A stretch of 64,000 nucleotides of DNA from Syngnathus acus (Eukaryota; Chordata; Actinopteri; Syngnathiformes; Syngnathidae). The stretch spans positions 10,661,476-10,725,475 of the forward strand of contig NC_051089.1 of the NCBI RefSeq assembly GCF_901709675.1, read 5' to 3'. The first letter of the stretch is position 1. Every line of letters starts with the position of its first letter. This document shows, piece after piece, positions 35,494 through 55,291 of this stretch. The notes below the pieces were generated by a model. The model saw only the letters and a program-made list of their open reading frames with translations, was not told where the DNA came from and ran no database searches. The position numbers and the translations under genes were made by a program.

Positions 35494-38469
35494 GTTTGTC
35501 TGCATTTTCAATCCCTTGCTTATTCATTAGCAGTTCACTCATCATTCTGGGCCGATGCTAACCTGAATGTGTTTTGCAGGACTTGGGTGTGTTCATTCCA
35601 CCTCAGTCTGACTGCTTGAGGGCTGACTTTTTCATGGACAATACCTTCCTGGATAGCGCTTTCCTACAGGCCAGGGTCAGATTTGACAAAGAAGGGCTCG
35701 GGGGCCTCGCTGACATGTTTGGACAAATGCCCGGTATGCCACAGTAAGGTTGTCTGCATGAGCCACAGTGCAACACAATTGCAATATTTGGTTTTGCTTA
35801 TAATTTGTGCAGGGATTGGTATCGGAACGGGTCCTGGAGTTATTCAAGACCACTACTCTCCGACTTTGGGTCGCCACCGCTCTAACCCAATTTTCAATGG
35901 CCATATTGGGATTAACAGCAACAACTCGCATCAGCCCCAGTTCGACACAGGGAGCAAGCCTTTTATCAAGCCAATGCAGGTGATTGCCGCTGCGTGTTTT
36001 CATCTTGCTTCCATCCTGTCTATTCTCAACATTACAAATCTTGAACTGTCTGTCACCCCAGGGTCAGAGTTCACCGGTTTTCAGCCATAAACAGAATGGC
36101 TCGGTTCAGATGCAGTCTAAGGATATCGGCCCGCGCTTTAGCAAGAAAGGGATACTCAATGTTGATGAGGTACTTAGTTTTCTTAAGATGGTGGGAAGCC
36201 CCTCGCTAGGTTCTAATATGACATTAATTCATCTTGTAAGCAGATGACTTTGGTGATAGTTTGAACTTTATTTTTTATGCCATTAGATCAGCCTGAGGCC
36301 AGCACAGTCATTCATCTTAAACAAAAAAGTGCCAAAGCTGCAGCCACAGATGACTATGATGCCGCCAAGTGCCCAAGGTTCCCTAATAGGACAGGTAATT
36401 AAATGTTATTTATTTTATTTTTAAAAATGGCTTTTAGAAACTTGCATGGTTAATGTTTTTTTCTTTTTGTAGTCCCCACAGCTTGGTCTTAAAAGCAACC
36501 CTCCACCAATTCAGGAAAAACCTGCAAAGTCCAGCAAAAAACTACCTCCGACTAAGGAAGAGCTGCACAAAATGACGGTAATGTTCTTTTTTTTTTTATT
36601 TTATTTTTTTTTTTTATATCCACGGCCTTGTACCTCAAAATGTGTATGAGATGCAGCTTAACACATTTGGCCATTGCCATGTTTTAGGAGGCGCTGGTTG
36701 CAGACTATATGAACAGCAAGAACGTTTGCGAGGCTGTGGCCGCTGTCAAGGAGATGAAGGCTCCAAAACACTTCTTATCTGAGATGTTAAACAAGATTGT
36801 GGTGTCTTCGCTCAGTCGCTCCGACGATGATAAGGAGCTTGCGAGCACCCTGATTCACGAACTCTGTACAGAGGGCCTTGTCACAAGGGAGAACCTTCTG
36901 CAGGTGAGCGTAAACAACTGCAGCCGCAACACACTCATGCAGCACACAACAAAAGAGCATTAAATCATCTTCCCACCTTTTGCTCCATGAAAAGGCCATT
37001 CTTGGTGTCCTGGACCAGTGTCCCAAGATTGAGGAAGAAGTCCCATTGGTGAAATCGTACCTGGCTCAGTTTGCGGCCCGGGCGGCCGTCGTTGACCTCA
37101 TCAGCATGACTGATTTGGCTCACCAGCTGGAGAACGGTGCCCATTTCCCGCTCTTCCTGCTCTGTCTGCAACAGATGGTCAAGCTCAAGGATTGCGAGTG
37201 GCTTGCCGATGTTTTCCAGAAGAGCAAAGTCAACATGCAGAAGATGCTACCTGGTATGGCGGACACCAGCTCACTTCTAAGCCATCATTTTAGACTCATT
37301 TGCTTTTGTTTAGGAATGTTGTTCCACAATCAAATCTCTTCACCACTAGATAAATATCTGGCTTGGTTATCCAAGAGTGGGCAACCCGAAACCTTTTAGC
37401 CAACAGTTTGTTTTTTGGGGATTTTCTACCCCAAATCTCTTCAAAGTTTGGCGCACTCAAATTGTTAATGACTCTGTAGCGTTAATAATCATGCAATCAA
37501 AGCTCCAGTTTTTATTGGGGTAGACTCACTTTACTCTTTACACTGTATTTTATCTCCCTTCCTTAGAAATGGACCAGAACAAGGACCGCATGTTGGAGAT
37601 TCTGGAGGGCAAAGGCCTGAGCTTTTTGTTCCCACTGATGAAGCTGGAGAAGGAGCTTCTGAAGCAAATCAAAGTGGACCCCTCTCCGCAGTCCATCTAC
37701 AAGTGGATTAAAGATAACATCTCTCCCAAACTGCACACCGACAAAGGCTTTGTCAACATCCTCACCACCAGGTACACTACACCCTCCTTCGTGCACACAG
37801 GCTTTTACTCAGCTTGCTCTCATTGTAATTGTTTTCCCTGATAGTTTTTTGCAGTACATTGCCTATGAGATCAACCCAGATGACGACGAAGAGCAGCTGG
37901 CAGCGCCTAGCAAAGAGCAGCTCGATGAGGAGAAGCAGCTGCTGCTTTCTTTCAAGCCCGTCATGCAGAAGTTCTTGCACGATCACGCTGACTTGCAAGT
38001 CAGCGCACTCTATGCGCTGCAGGTCCACTGTAACGCTAAACAATTCCCCAAAGGTGACCACCACCACCACACGCACACGTGCGCCCACATGCAAGTAGAA
38101 ATGCTAAACGTGCTCTCTGTTTCCAGGCATGCTGCTGCGCTTCTTTGCCTATTTTTATGACATGGAAATCATTGAAGAAGAAGCCTTCCTAACATGGAAA
38201 GAAGACGTCACCCAAGAGTATCCGGGAAAAGGAAAAGCCTTGTTTCACGTACGTTCTCTCCCCACAAACAACTTGATGCGTGCACATGGAGCTGCATCAC
38301 AACAGAAATTAAATGCCCAAATGTTCAAATTTCATCAAACAAAAGTCCACTTGCCATTTTGAGTGATCCTGAAAATAACCGGCGTGATTTGTTTGCCATG
38401 CAGGTGAACCAGTGGCTCACCTGGCTGGAAACTGCTGAAGATGAGGAGTCAGAGGATGAAGATTACTAA
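33504..38469 (+). CDS. eif4g2: Eukaryotic translation initiation factor 4 gamma 2 (DAP5/p97/NAT1)
   Basis: Complete gene, twenty coding exons with continuous phase, about 896 residues (human 907), stop TAA 38467-38469. DAP5 is a cytoplasmic scaffold related to the C-terminal two thirds of eIF4G. It lacks the eIF4E- and PABP-binding parts and supports cap-independent, uORF-dependent and other non-canonical initiation through eIF4A and eIF3. Domains in order: a Gly-rich start with GAPQHFPK; MIF4G from about residue 70 (LNKLTPEKFDKLCLELLN, KIKMLGNIKFIGELGKL); a linker with GLADMFGQMPG and IGTGPGVIQD; MA3 (HFPLFLLCLQQM); and W2 (SFLFPLMKLEKELLKQIK, LLRFFAYFYDMEIIEEEAFL) with an acidic tail ESEDEDY. 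No premature stop or frameshift was found. Confidence 0.97.
35580..36577 (+). CDS. eif4g2: eif4g2 exons 10-14: linker between MIF4G and MA3
   Basis: Exons: 35580-35733, 35813-35979, 36062-36169, 36287-36394 and 36473-36577. They encode the low-complexity linker, which diverges more from human than the flanking domains. Conserved islands are DLGVFIPP, GGLADMFGQMPG, GVIQDHYSPTLGRHRSN, PRFSKKG, ISLRPAQSFILNK and KPAKSSKK. The 108-nt exons 12 and 13 and the 105-nt exon 14 are phase 0, so each could be skipped without a frameshift. Confidence 0.9.
36688..38469 (+). CDS. eif4g2: eif4g2 exons 15-20: MA3 and W2 domains
   Basis: Exons: 36688-36903, 36995-37253, 37567-37771, 37845-38053, 38127-38248 and 38404-38469. 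The MA3 domain spans exons 15-16 and the W2 HEAT domain exons 17-20. W2 ends with the aromatic/acidic motif WLTWLETAEDEESEDEDY, the equivalent of the eIF5/eIF2B-epsilon W2 acidic boxes. Acceptor GAAAAG before 36995 lacks a strong pyrimidine tract but phase and homology (VLDQCPK) support it. Confidence 0.94.
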
Positions 38470-39500
38470 AATCCCCTCCTGCCCGCAGTGTTGGAATTTG
38501 AGTCCTCTTTTTACTACTTTGCCTCAGTCAGCAACAACGCTACTGTTACTAATAGACTACAGCCAGCGTCAACATGTAATGGTTCTATTTAAAGACGTAA
38601 TTTGTCCCAAGTATATTTTGGAATTGATTTACATTTAGGATAACAGGAAGTGTTTTGCCGAACATACACACGGTTTCATAATCAGGTTGCAGTCATCATG
38701 TGCTGCTGTTTACAAATGAGAACATACATTATCAAGAGGCTCATTTTTATCTGTTTTTAGATGCACTTTGCTGCACATCACGAGTTGTTGCAATAGTATC
38801 ATACATGTTCTTAATTTTGATATTAAGAACAATCCTAAATTGCAGATTTTTGTGTTTGACAGCTGTGGAAGCTCTTCTGATCATTTTGTTTTCTTGTGTT
38901 GAATTTGACACCAGGCTGCCATTTCGTATGTTTGGCATACGGCACAAGTAACGAATGACGAGAGCGCCAATAAGTTGCCATTTATGTTTTTGTTTTTTTC
39001 CTCTAAGCAATGAATTCATTTTGCTTCTAGGGTTTCTAATGCTTTCAAAATAGCTTGATGGGTAGTTTTTTTTTTTTTTTTAATAAATCATGTATTTTGG
39101 AGTGTGGATATTAATGTGCTGTAAAATAAATCTGTGTTGCCTTTTTTAATTTATCACTTTTTATAAATATACCTCTGTATCTGACTATACTTGAAAGTGT
39201 TTTATCATCGAGACAGCCAAAGTTTAGTTTCCAGTTTGCCATATAGTCGGGGTTTTTAAGTGGTCTCTTTAATCTTCTTGCATGTGACCACCTGCGCTTT
39301 CTTTTGGGTAAGTAACGGTTGAGTGGGCATCTGCAGATCATCCTTGAATAAAATACATTTCATGGTCGCTGGTTTGTGTGTTGCTTGGACAGCCAATTCA
39401 GTGGTGCCTTGTGCAGTGTAACTCATCTTAATTCCTGTTATCAAAATTGATTATATACTGGTGCTGAAAATGGATTTTGGAAACGGCTACAATAAAAGAT
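38470..39500 (+). other. eif4g2: eif4g2 3' UTR with two poly(A) signals
   Basis: AATAAA at 39082-39087, after a T-run and followed by a GT-rich stretch, is the probable proximal polyadenylation signal. A second AATAAA at 39491-39496 would give a UTR of about 1 kb. No coding signal was found. Confidence 0.6.
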
Positions 39501-40364
39501 CAGCATTTCAAGATGTTTTATGTTAATCTTTATTAGGGGTATGCATCTCCAGTCACTTTCATGCATGTCTTGTTAAATGGGGTGGAGTGCAAGGAGGTTG
39601 GTTCATTCTAAAGTGGAGCAATTCAACTCTGGGGTTTTTGACTCTGTAGTACCAACTCTGGTTTCAGAGGGTATAATGCAATGAATTGTCATTTCACAAT
39701 ATGAACTTGGCCAGTAATGCACATTTATTTTCAAAAGATGGCTTATATTGTCATCCCTTTTAATAAAGGATTGGATGTGTACATCGATACAGAGGATGTG
39801 ATACAGTCCAAGGAGGTTATATTTTAAAATTGGTTATGACACTGGTGGTGTTTATCAATCCATTTCCTCATGCCTACCGCTTATTCTCTAGAACAATTTA
39901 AAATTAACCAAATTAAAATGAAATAAAAACGAATCAAATCTCCAGAAATTTTATAAAGCCAGATATGCAATGCGTCTTGCCACACCAGGATTTTGGTATT
40001 TTGGCCTGTTTTGCGACCCTAATGTAGCATTATTAAGTGGTCAAGAAATTCAAGCTATTAATTCTTGATAATGCACACCTGTAATGCGGTAATGCACCAT
40101 TTGCAAGGAAAACGGATACTGTTTTTGATTATTTAAACCGAGGTGACAACTCATGAAACTCAGGCCTGGCATTGCGAATTTCCATCACTAAATCAGCGAA
40201 GTCGTAAAAATGAAAATGTAGTCATTTGTCCGATCGGACGGAGTTTTCGGTTGCACAATCTACGTGCTGACTTCCGGTGCAAGGCATCAATTTACGACCA
40301 GGCTATTTGGCTGCACTGGCATTAAAGTTTCTGTCAACTGCATTTGTTTGTTTTTTCCTCCAAG
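39501..40364 (+). promoter_or_regulatory. ctr9: eif4g2-ctr9 intergenic spacer and ctr9 promoter
   Basis: The first 600 bp are AT-rich and featureless. The last 200 bp become more CpG-rich and contain an ETS-type site CTTCCGG at 40271-40277, common in promoters of housekeeping transcription genes. No TATA box. A pyrimidine tract ending CCTCCAAG immediately before ATG 40365 also looks like a splice acceptor, so a separate non-coding exon is possible but not shown. Confidence 0.5.
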
Positions 40365-48277
<7,913 letters not shown>

Positions 48278-48750
48278 GTTTTGACAGACGTGCCTCATTT
48301 ATGCCAATACTTAGTTTTTCTTTTTTAGAACAGCATTACCATGTACCGTCTTATTTAGTTCTGTCCCAAAAGATGAATGTTTGAAAAGTGGGAAATACTG
48401 TATTTTATGTCAACCTAAAGACAAATGACATTAAAAAATGTTCTTCACTTTTTTCACAGTGTTTCCAAAGTTTTGATTGGTACTGTATTTTTGGTGTGCT
48501 CAAACAGGCAACTTGGAAACAAACAGTAAATGCACAATTGTCACAGGCAGTCAATTCGGCAGTAGAGAAGCGGAGGAAAAGGGGGCTTATGGAGGGTGCT
48601 GGGTGGGGGCGGGGGTGGGGGGTTGTCAGCTGGTTTTGATGTGAAGTGAATATAAGCACAAGAGCATCTTGAAGGCTTCTTACGTGAATCAGACCATTGG
48701 CCAAATAACAATGACAATAATATATATTTAAGCATTTGTTTCTCTTTCAG
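48278..48750 (+). terminator. ctr9: ctr9 3' UTR and probable poly(A) signal
   Basis: No AATAAA was seen in the first 450 bp. ATTAAA at 48430-48435, followed by TTTTTTCACAGTGTTTCC, is the best candidate signal and would give a UTR of about 170 bp. A G-rich stretch (48596-48622) follows. The next gene's 5' UTR begins soon after. Confidence 0.5.
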
Positions 48751-49165
48751 AAGAGCTGCACTGGCTTGAGAGGTAAGAATTTATAATTACAATTGAAATG
48801 TCTTTTTATATATATTTATAAAATATCTTATTGACCACAAGATTGATTGATGTGTTATTTAATATTGTTTTTTTTCAGCACCATGAAAACACTTGTTTTT
48901 TTTCAGGCCTTTTTATATATGTATAATCCATTTTACTATTTGATGTTCCTTATATTTTACTTAATCAAACCTGCAAACATCAGGTTTTCTGACTGAGACA
49001 ATGAACTGCTTTTTTTCATCGAGATATCCCATTTGTGGTCATTTTGTGTGTTCGAATCCTCAACTTAAAGTAGCTGCTTCTTTTCTCAATTTCAGTTACA
49101 GCATATGTAGAAATGTGACAATCCATCACTCTCTTTCCTGTACGGGAATCCAGCCAGTTGCCACA
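48751..49165 (+). other. Putative 5' UTR exons of the KASH5-like/irag1 transcript
   Basis: Two candidate non-coding exons. The first, 48751-48772 (22 nt), has a good acceptor (TTTCTCTTTCAG) and donor (GAGAG then GTAAGA). The second, 49096-49184, follows TTTTCTCAATTTCAG and contains the ATG at 49166. If the first is real, a still earlier first exon must lie within or beyond the ctr9 3' flank. Splice signals only. Confidence 0.4.
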
Positions 49166-52100
49166 ATGTCTGACAGCAATGATGGTAAGTGATGATTGTG
49201 CACCATTATCCTTTCTGCAATGAATTGTCTTTGCCAGAGGTGGGAATACATTTCATCCGTTACATTTGATTCCTTTTTGTACTTCGCAAGTCATTTCACC
49301 ACACACAGAAGCAAGGTGACTAATTTACGTGAAGCCTGGCAGAAACAATGTATGACGACCCAACAACAACCCTGGCCTCATATTCGATCTGTTTTGAGTT
49401 TATCTTTGAGATGAGATAAAAAGAACAGCTACAGCATGCCATGTACAATATCCCCCTTTGTCCACCTAAAAATGGAACTGGCTGCTAACCAAACCAATTG
49501 TAGGGCATATCTGACATTCATGCTCTGATTAAAAGAATATTTCAATTCAGTTTCTCACCGTTTACTTGAGGGTTTTTTTTCCCACATAATTGTTCATAGG
49601 ACTAGTTTTTCCATTTACGGGATTACTTGATTCAATTTTTGGTAATTCTCTAATCTGTCTAACATGTCTATGGTTGTTTAGTGTTGGAGTTTCCTGACAG
49701 TGTGATGAGGGACGAACTGGAGGACTCAAGCGACACAAATGAATTCTCTGAACATGAACTCCTTGACATCATGTACAATGCATGTAAAGCTTCCAGCACA
49801 GGTATGTCGACTGTTGAAAGATGAATACTGTAAAACGCTTATTTTAAAATTGGGCACCGTCTTGTCGATCCCTATCAGGAGACGTGTCAGCATCAAGCAT
49901 CTTACAATACCTGCAGAAGGTGACGGCCCGGAGTCAGCAGCAGCAGGGCCGCCTGACATCCTTGCAGCAGCTGCTGGACCCCGAGTGTCAGGACCCTGTT
50001 GTGAGCAGAGAGATGTTCCACCTGACTATGAAGGAGTGGATTGCCCAGTGCAGCCAGGACAGGTACAAAATGATACTGCAGCATTGCCTGTAGTTCAAAT
50101 TCCATATTTATCTAATAAGACAAAAACACAAAATATCTCAATAAAATACATCATGCTTTTGATAGTTAATTATTAAATGTAGCCTACTAATGTGTATTGA
50201 CCGCAACTCGGGTGTGGCTTACTTTGACCAACCGATCAGAGGATGGAAAAATGCTCACAACATCGAGGGCCAGAACTGCTACTGCTAGAAATGCTACCAA
50301 ATGTGGAGAATAGATTGTTGGGAATAAATGAATACAGAACAAATGTTACATTTCAGGTTGGAAATGTAGCTCAGGGCTTCTGGTAGTGTTTCGGCCTGCA
50401 GAGAAAAACCTTGCTGGCCCACCATTGCTGAATATATTTTGAAGAAGCACATGGACTCAAGCATACCCGTTAACATCAGTCAATTTGTTTGCGTTGTATC
50501 ATTTCGTTGATAAGTTAAGTGTGTGTTGGTAGTTTTTGCAGAAACTAGAACTGTTTTTGGAACTTGTTATTCTCCCTGTTGTTTAGTGCTGACGTGGACA
50601 GTGGTGATGATGTACCTTACCCAGATGCTTCAGTACTGCCCATAAATGGTAAGCTACTCTTATTATTAGTTTTAAAATTATATTGATCAGAGAAATTTGA
50701 TTTTACCAAATACTCTTTCAGGTCTGGAATTTTCAACTACTCCTTCAAAGGCTGCTCCAGGCGACAGCCAACAATGTGACTGGTTAGTTTCTGCCTCTCT
50801 TCATATAATGTTGTCTTAATTTACAACTAAACTACTCATTCGGTTGAAGTGAAGCAAAAGAGCTGTCGGCAACAGTGTCCGAACTGAAGCAAGCCCATCG
50901 CAAGCTGAGCGAGCAGAACAGCAGCTTGCTGAGGACGGTGGCTCAGTGTGAAGATGTCAACCTGCAGCTCACCCTGGAGATCACTGAGCTGAGAGCAAAG
51001 CTGGCCAGGTAAAATATTTCATTTGAGAATATTAAAATCTTTTTTTATGAATGACCCAAGTGTGAGCTTATCACTTGCATTTCTTGGGAGATTTATGGTG
51101 GCGATGGATGTCTTTCTTTATTTTGGCATGAGTAGTTCCCAGCGGTCAGCAGTTCGAGCGCGATCCGTAACAGAGGAACTGGAGGAGACCCGAAGAGCCT
51201 TTAAAGAAGCTCAGGAAAGAGCCAGCCGTACGCAAGCCAATTGCACCAAGCTGGTATCTCATACACTTGACATATTAACCAGGAAGCTATGAATAGAATA
51301 AAAGAAAGTAAGACTTTTGGGCCAATTGCAGAGCAATGAGGTTGAATACCTGAAAGTTCACATCAGGAGGCTTGAAGACAAGGTAATGCAAAATATATTT
51401 TTTTCATGGTTTACACTCATTTCACAGGTATTCCAAGATGTCCCAAAAGTCACTTTACTTCCACCTTACTTTCTATTTTCTTTTAGATATTATTTGGATG
51501 TATTGTCCGACATTTGGGAACTGTTTTAATTTGTGTTCTGCATAATGTGTCTCCTTTAAAATCGGTCGCAGAATGAAAGACTCTCCTTTGAAAAGACATG
51601 TTCAGAAGAAGGCTCGAACAAACTCCGCAAAGTCAATGCTGACTTGACGGTAGGATCATAACAGTCAAACACCAGTTTCTGTGCTCTACTTTTGTTTTGT
51701 TGAGCATTCAAATATTGACAGGCTGAACTTCAAGAAACTTTGGTCATGCTGACTATGAAAGACAGAGAAATGACCAAGGTTGGTTCATTGACCCCTTGAA
51801 TCCATTTTGTTTTATTTCATTTCAAAATGACCTTAGGCATCTTTTCCACATCTCCTGTGTAGAAAGACATTCTCATGGATAAGATGAAGAGTTCTCATGC
51901 GGAGAATCATAACATCATTGAGGTTTGTTTCAATACGGTTATCAGCATAAATATTATATGGGAATAATTATTTTCCATGGTGTCATGTCACAGGGCGTGC
52001 AGGCCGAGCTGACGAGGTTACATGAACATTCACATCAAGTTCTGTCCAGGTATTTCTGCAAAGACATTTATTGGTCCATTCATGAATCATACATGAGAAT

Positions 52101-52662
52101 TTTGAGTTGAGAATTTTACACCTCAGCTCCATGTTAGAGTACAGAAAGAGAAAAAACTTTATATCCACTTTGCCTAACTGCTGTTTATTTTCACCGGATA
52201 GGTATGACAGATTCTGCATCAGTTCTCAATCACTGTACGGCCGAGAGCCTCCAAACCGCCGCTCCCTGCAAAGTGAAATGCAAGACCTGCAGCAGGTACT
52301 ATTAAAAATCGTCATCATCTTTTTCTGAATCAAGTCAGTGACGCGTGGCCGTGCTTCGTTCCTTTCGCCGGCAGAATCGCAGAGCTGTGGACGAAAGAAG
52401 CCTCCCTCCTCTCCATACAGAATGTGAGGACATTCAGAGCATCATCCATAAGATCAAATCTGCGGAAAAAGCTCATCTTTGGCGCAACAAGTACCCAGAA
52501 AGGGTGGGTTCAAATCTCTCAAGAGACAGCGATTAAACACAAAAGCCCATTAATCAATATTGTTTCTCCGACATAGGTCTCTTCCTCATTTGAAACCCAG
52601 GAAAAGCCTTTTCCTCAGCACCAGCAGCAACAGGCAAGCATCAAGCAGCGGCTTGTCAATGT
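49166..52662 (+). CDS. KASH5-like exons 1-15: EF-hand-like domain and coiled coils
   Basis: Exons: 49166-49184, 49682-49801, 49879-50062, 50587-50648, 50722-50782, 50850-51008, 51136-51253, 51332-51382, 51572-51649, 51722-51778, 51863-51922, 51994-52049, 52202-52295, 52375-52503 and 52577-52662. Small phase-0 exons of 51-78 nt (8-11) match a heptad-repeat coiled coil. Exon 15's donor is taken as GTATGT at 52663, because only this leaves the two bases that the acceptor before 52937 needs (RLVNVLQDLELQK). Confidence 0.75.
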
Positions 52663-55291
52663 GTATGTGACTTTTTGCCTTCCTTTTTTCCCTCTTATGG
52701 TAACAGAGCGCTTTTGGTTGATGTTAAAATCTACTCTGAGCAGCTTCCTCCTGCTAATAAAATGTCTGCTTTTGACAGAAAGATTTATGGGCACCTCATT
52801 ACGCAACACACAGGCTTTACCATCCTCTGTATGCAAGACAGTATTGAGGCTAAGTGCAGTTTTAGTGCCCCTTTGGTGACTACAGACATAACAGCGTGTG
52901 AAGGAGATGTTTATAAAGCTGTGCTGGTGGTTTCAGGCTGCAGGACCTCGAGCTCCAGAAGTCTGTGTGGGAGGATAAAGGGGTGAAGGTGGACGAGCAG
53001 TGGAAAACTTGTGAGAAGGAGCAAAAACCAAACCAGACCGGGAAGTCGGTACCACAGTCCAAGAAAGTGGCCATCGTGAAGTGGTGGAAAGCGCTTAGCG
53101 TCGAGGGAGCAAAGCCCCGCACTGGCGAAAGCAAGACCTTCAGAGAGCTCGCCGAGAAAGCTCGGCTCCATCAAGCGGAGCAGACTATCACTGATATGAG
53201 GGAGCAGGTTTGCCACCTGCAAGCTTCTCTTAAGAGTGTAGGCGAGCAAAAAAGCAGTAGCAGAGTTGTTCTCGTACACAAGGAAACCAACACTGAGAGC
53301 CAGGATACACACGGAGCTGAGGGCAAACGCGTGACGGAGCGGAGGGATGCGTCGGTGGCCACAGAACCTGTTCGCAGCCCAGGTGGAGCAGCCTCACAGC
53401 GGCGACAAGTCCAACTTGGGGTGACGGCAGACGCGCTGCTGTCGGCCCTCAGAAGAATGGAGGCCATGCTCAACAGCGCATTGGAGTCGGCCAAGCTTGT
53501 GAAGGAGAGCGAGAAGAGGGTGAGCCAAGTGAGGGTGAGGATGGAGAGCATCACTCAGAGGGTGGAGGCCGCACTGGGACGGACAGCCGACACGGATTTG
53601 CAACTGAACTCACTTGAAGCTCAGATCGTGGAAAAAAATAAACAGGTTGGTTCCAGGGGAGAGAAATAACATTGTGTAAAGAGTAGCAAAGACTAAATGG
53701 ATTTGATGTATGCCCCTTAATTGAAAGCAGTATCCACAGATGTAGATTTAGACCAAATATCGTATACATATTGATAACAAGGTATCGCAGTACTTTTATT
53801 TAACTGTACATTGTGCAACCGTACACACAATGATACACCATAACAGCAACGTAATTTATTTGCATTCATATCATGCTATTGTTGCAGTGTTTGGTTTCAT
53901 TTAGATTTGCCAATTTTGTCGAGAAAATACAAACAAGAAAGCAACAAATGTACTTTTCCACCATCTTATTTGGAAAGCATTATAACGTGTTAAGATTAAT
54001 CAAATGTTCTCTTTGCACTTTTCGGAGGCAGTCCTGTCCCGAGCTGTCAGGTGATCCAGACCACTTAACTGAGCGTGTTACACCACATGAAGACCCAGTT
54101 GCGAGTCCCCCGCCTCCGCCTCATGTAATCTCAGACGTCAGTGAGGCTCCGCAGCTTCCCATGAATGGTATGTATCGTAATACTGCTTCAAATGTATTTT
54201 TTGTGAATGTTACGTTTCAGTACAGCCCTCCATTTTAACTTTCCCTGGCCTTCCCCACCTGCACTAGGAGTTTGATGTTAATGGTAGCTTACTGTCCATT
54301 ACGCATATCCAGACCAGACAGATCCTGTTTTGAGAAACGCAATGGAGAGCATTAATTGTATTATGTGACAACCATAAAGCTTCATAAAGTGGCGCGGAAC
54401 TTCAGCCGGGGTCAGATACTGGCCAGTGCCAGTGCTAGCAACCCGAGCAGATGACTTAGTCATGTCTCTGGATTTGGTTGCCAGGTTGTCGTTGCCCCTA
54501 GTGATGAAGATGACGGAATTAGAGCAGTTCGACTTGCCAGCTTAACTTCGCCCCTGCCAACACCTGCCTGGATGGGACGCTCGATTTCTTTCCAGTCCAT
54601 TTTATGGCACACTGTCTCTCCCTCTGTTGTCCTGTCGCATTTGCATTGCATGTTATTTCCCTTTAAATGCAAATCAATTCTATCTCTTTGGCTCCCACAG
54701 GTGACACAGAACAAGACAGATGCAATAAGGTAAGGTTTGTAATGAGCAGCTTTCATAAGAATGCGTTCCTTAAAATCAATTTGTTCCAAAACTTGTTCAT
54801 GGACAGAAACAGCGTCCAATTAGATTGCTCTTGCAAATTGCATTGACCATCAATTGTGCTCCGTGTGATGACTGCGTGATCAGCATAAAAAAAAAAAAAA
54901 AAACTGTTTTAGAAAAAAGCTATTTATTACGCATGACCAATTCTTCTAAGTTAGCAAAAGAAATGTGGTTTCCCCTGAGCGGGCAGAGAACCAACTCACT
55001 CACTAACTTTACCACCACATACACACAGACACACACATACACATACACGCACACACACACACTCAGTCTGAAGTAGCTCAAAGAGGCATACAGCTCTCTC
55101 CTTAAATGGTCAAAGCTCCCAGGAGTCAAAGAGAGGCTGCTGCTGAAAAAAGACAGGGAAGCGAGGGGATGGGAGAAGGAAGCGGAGACCAAGAGGCTGG
55201 AGACCTTTTCTGAGAAAAGGCAGCATGCAGTGACAGTCGGTGGGAAGTCGCCTGAGACGGGAGGTCCGCTGGGAACTGGAGGTGGACACAG
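49166..55291 (+). CDS. KASH5-like EF-hand and coiled-coil coding region upstream of irag1
   Basis: Nineteen phase-continuous exons starting at ATG 49166 (context GCCACAATGT) give about 807 residues. Residues of about 25-105 resemble the EF-hand-like domain of KASH5/CCDC155: EHELLDIMYNACKASSTGDV and MFHLTMKEWIAQC correspond to the human positions reading 'EEQILNSTFEACDPQRTGTV' and 'FLVVMRDWIAAC'. Residues of about 150-416 form long coiled coils like the KASH5 coiled-coil region (LSATVSELKQAHRKLSEQNS, DLTAELQETLVMLTMKDREM). Exon 16 (709 nt) adds a charged segment with further heptads. KASH5 links telomere-bearing nuclear envelope to dynein in meiosis, but no membrane segment is seen here. The region may be the 5' half of irag1 or a separate gene; see the junction entry. 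Confidence 0.75.
52937..55291 (+). CDS. KASH5-like exons 16-19
   Basis: Exons: 52937-53645 (709 nt), 54032-54167, 54701-54729 (29 nt) and 55077-55291. Exon 16 reads on in frame for seven more codons to TAA 53667-53669 if the donor at 53646 is not used. Exon 19 follows an acceptor (GAAGTAG) preceded by a CA repeat in place of a pyrimidine tract; it encodes LKEAYSSLLKWSKLPGVKER and LLLKKDREARGWEKEAE. Exon 17 contains a proline run SPPPPPH. I do not know the function of these segments. Confidence 0.6.
55015..55063. repeat. (CA)n microsatellite abutting a splice acceptor
   Basis: An imperfect CA/TACA repeat ends about 13 bp before the AG at 55075-55076 that precedes exon 19. It occupies the place of the polypyrimidine tract. 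Confidence 0.85.

Noticed and set aside
33545-37566. Intronic C/D snoRNA in eif4g2 (human EIF4G2 hosts SNORD97, from memory)
   Set aside because: I looked for paired C (RTGATGA) and D (CTGA) boxes with a terminal stem in the short introns and found no convincing pair. A covariance search would be decisive.
38155-38469. Short + strand frames around the end of eif4g2
   Set aside because: They are parts of the last two eif4g2 exons read together with the intron or in other frames.
53171-53554. 127- and 133-codon open frames on the - strand near 52911-53554
   Set aside because: Antisense to the 709-nt coding exon 16 of the KASH5-like region; no homology.
54460-54819. 119-codon open frame on the - strand
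   Set aside because: Spans an intron and a 29-nt coding exon of the sense gene, with no homology.
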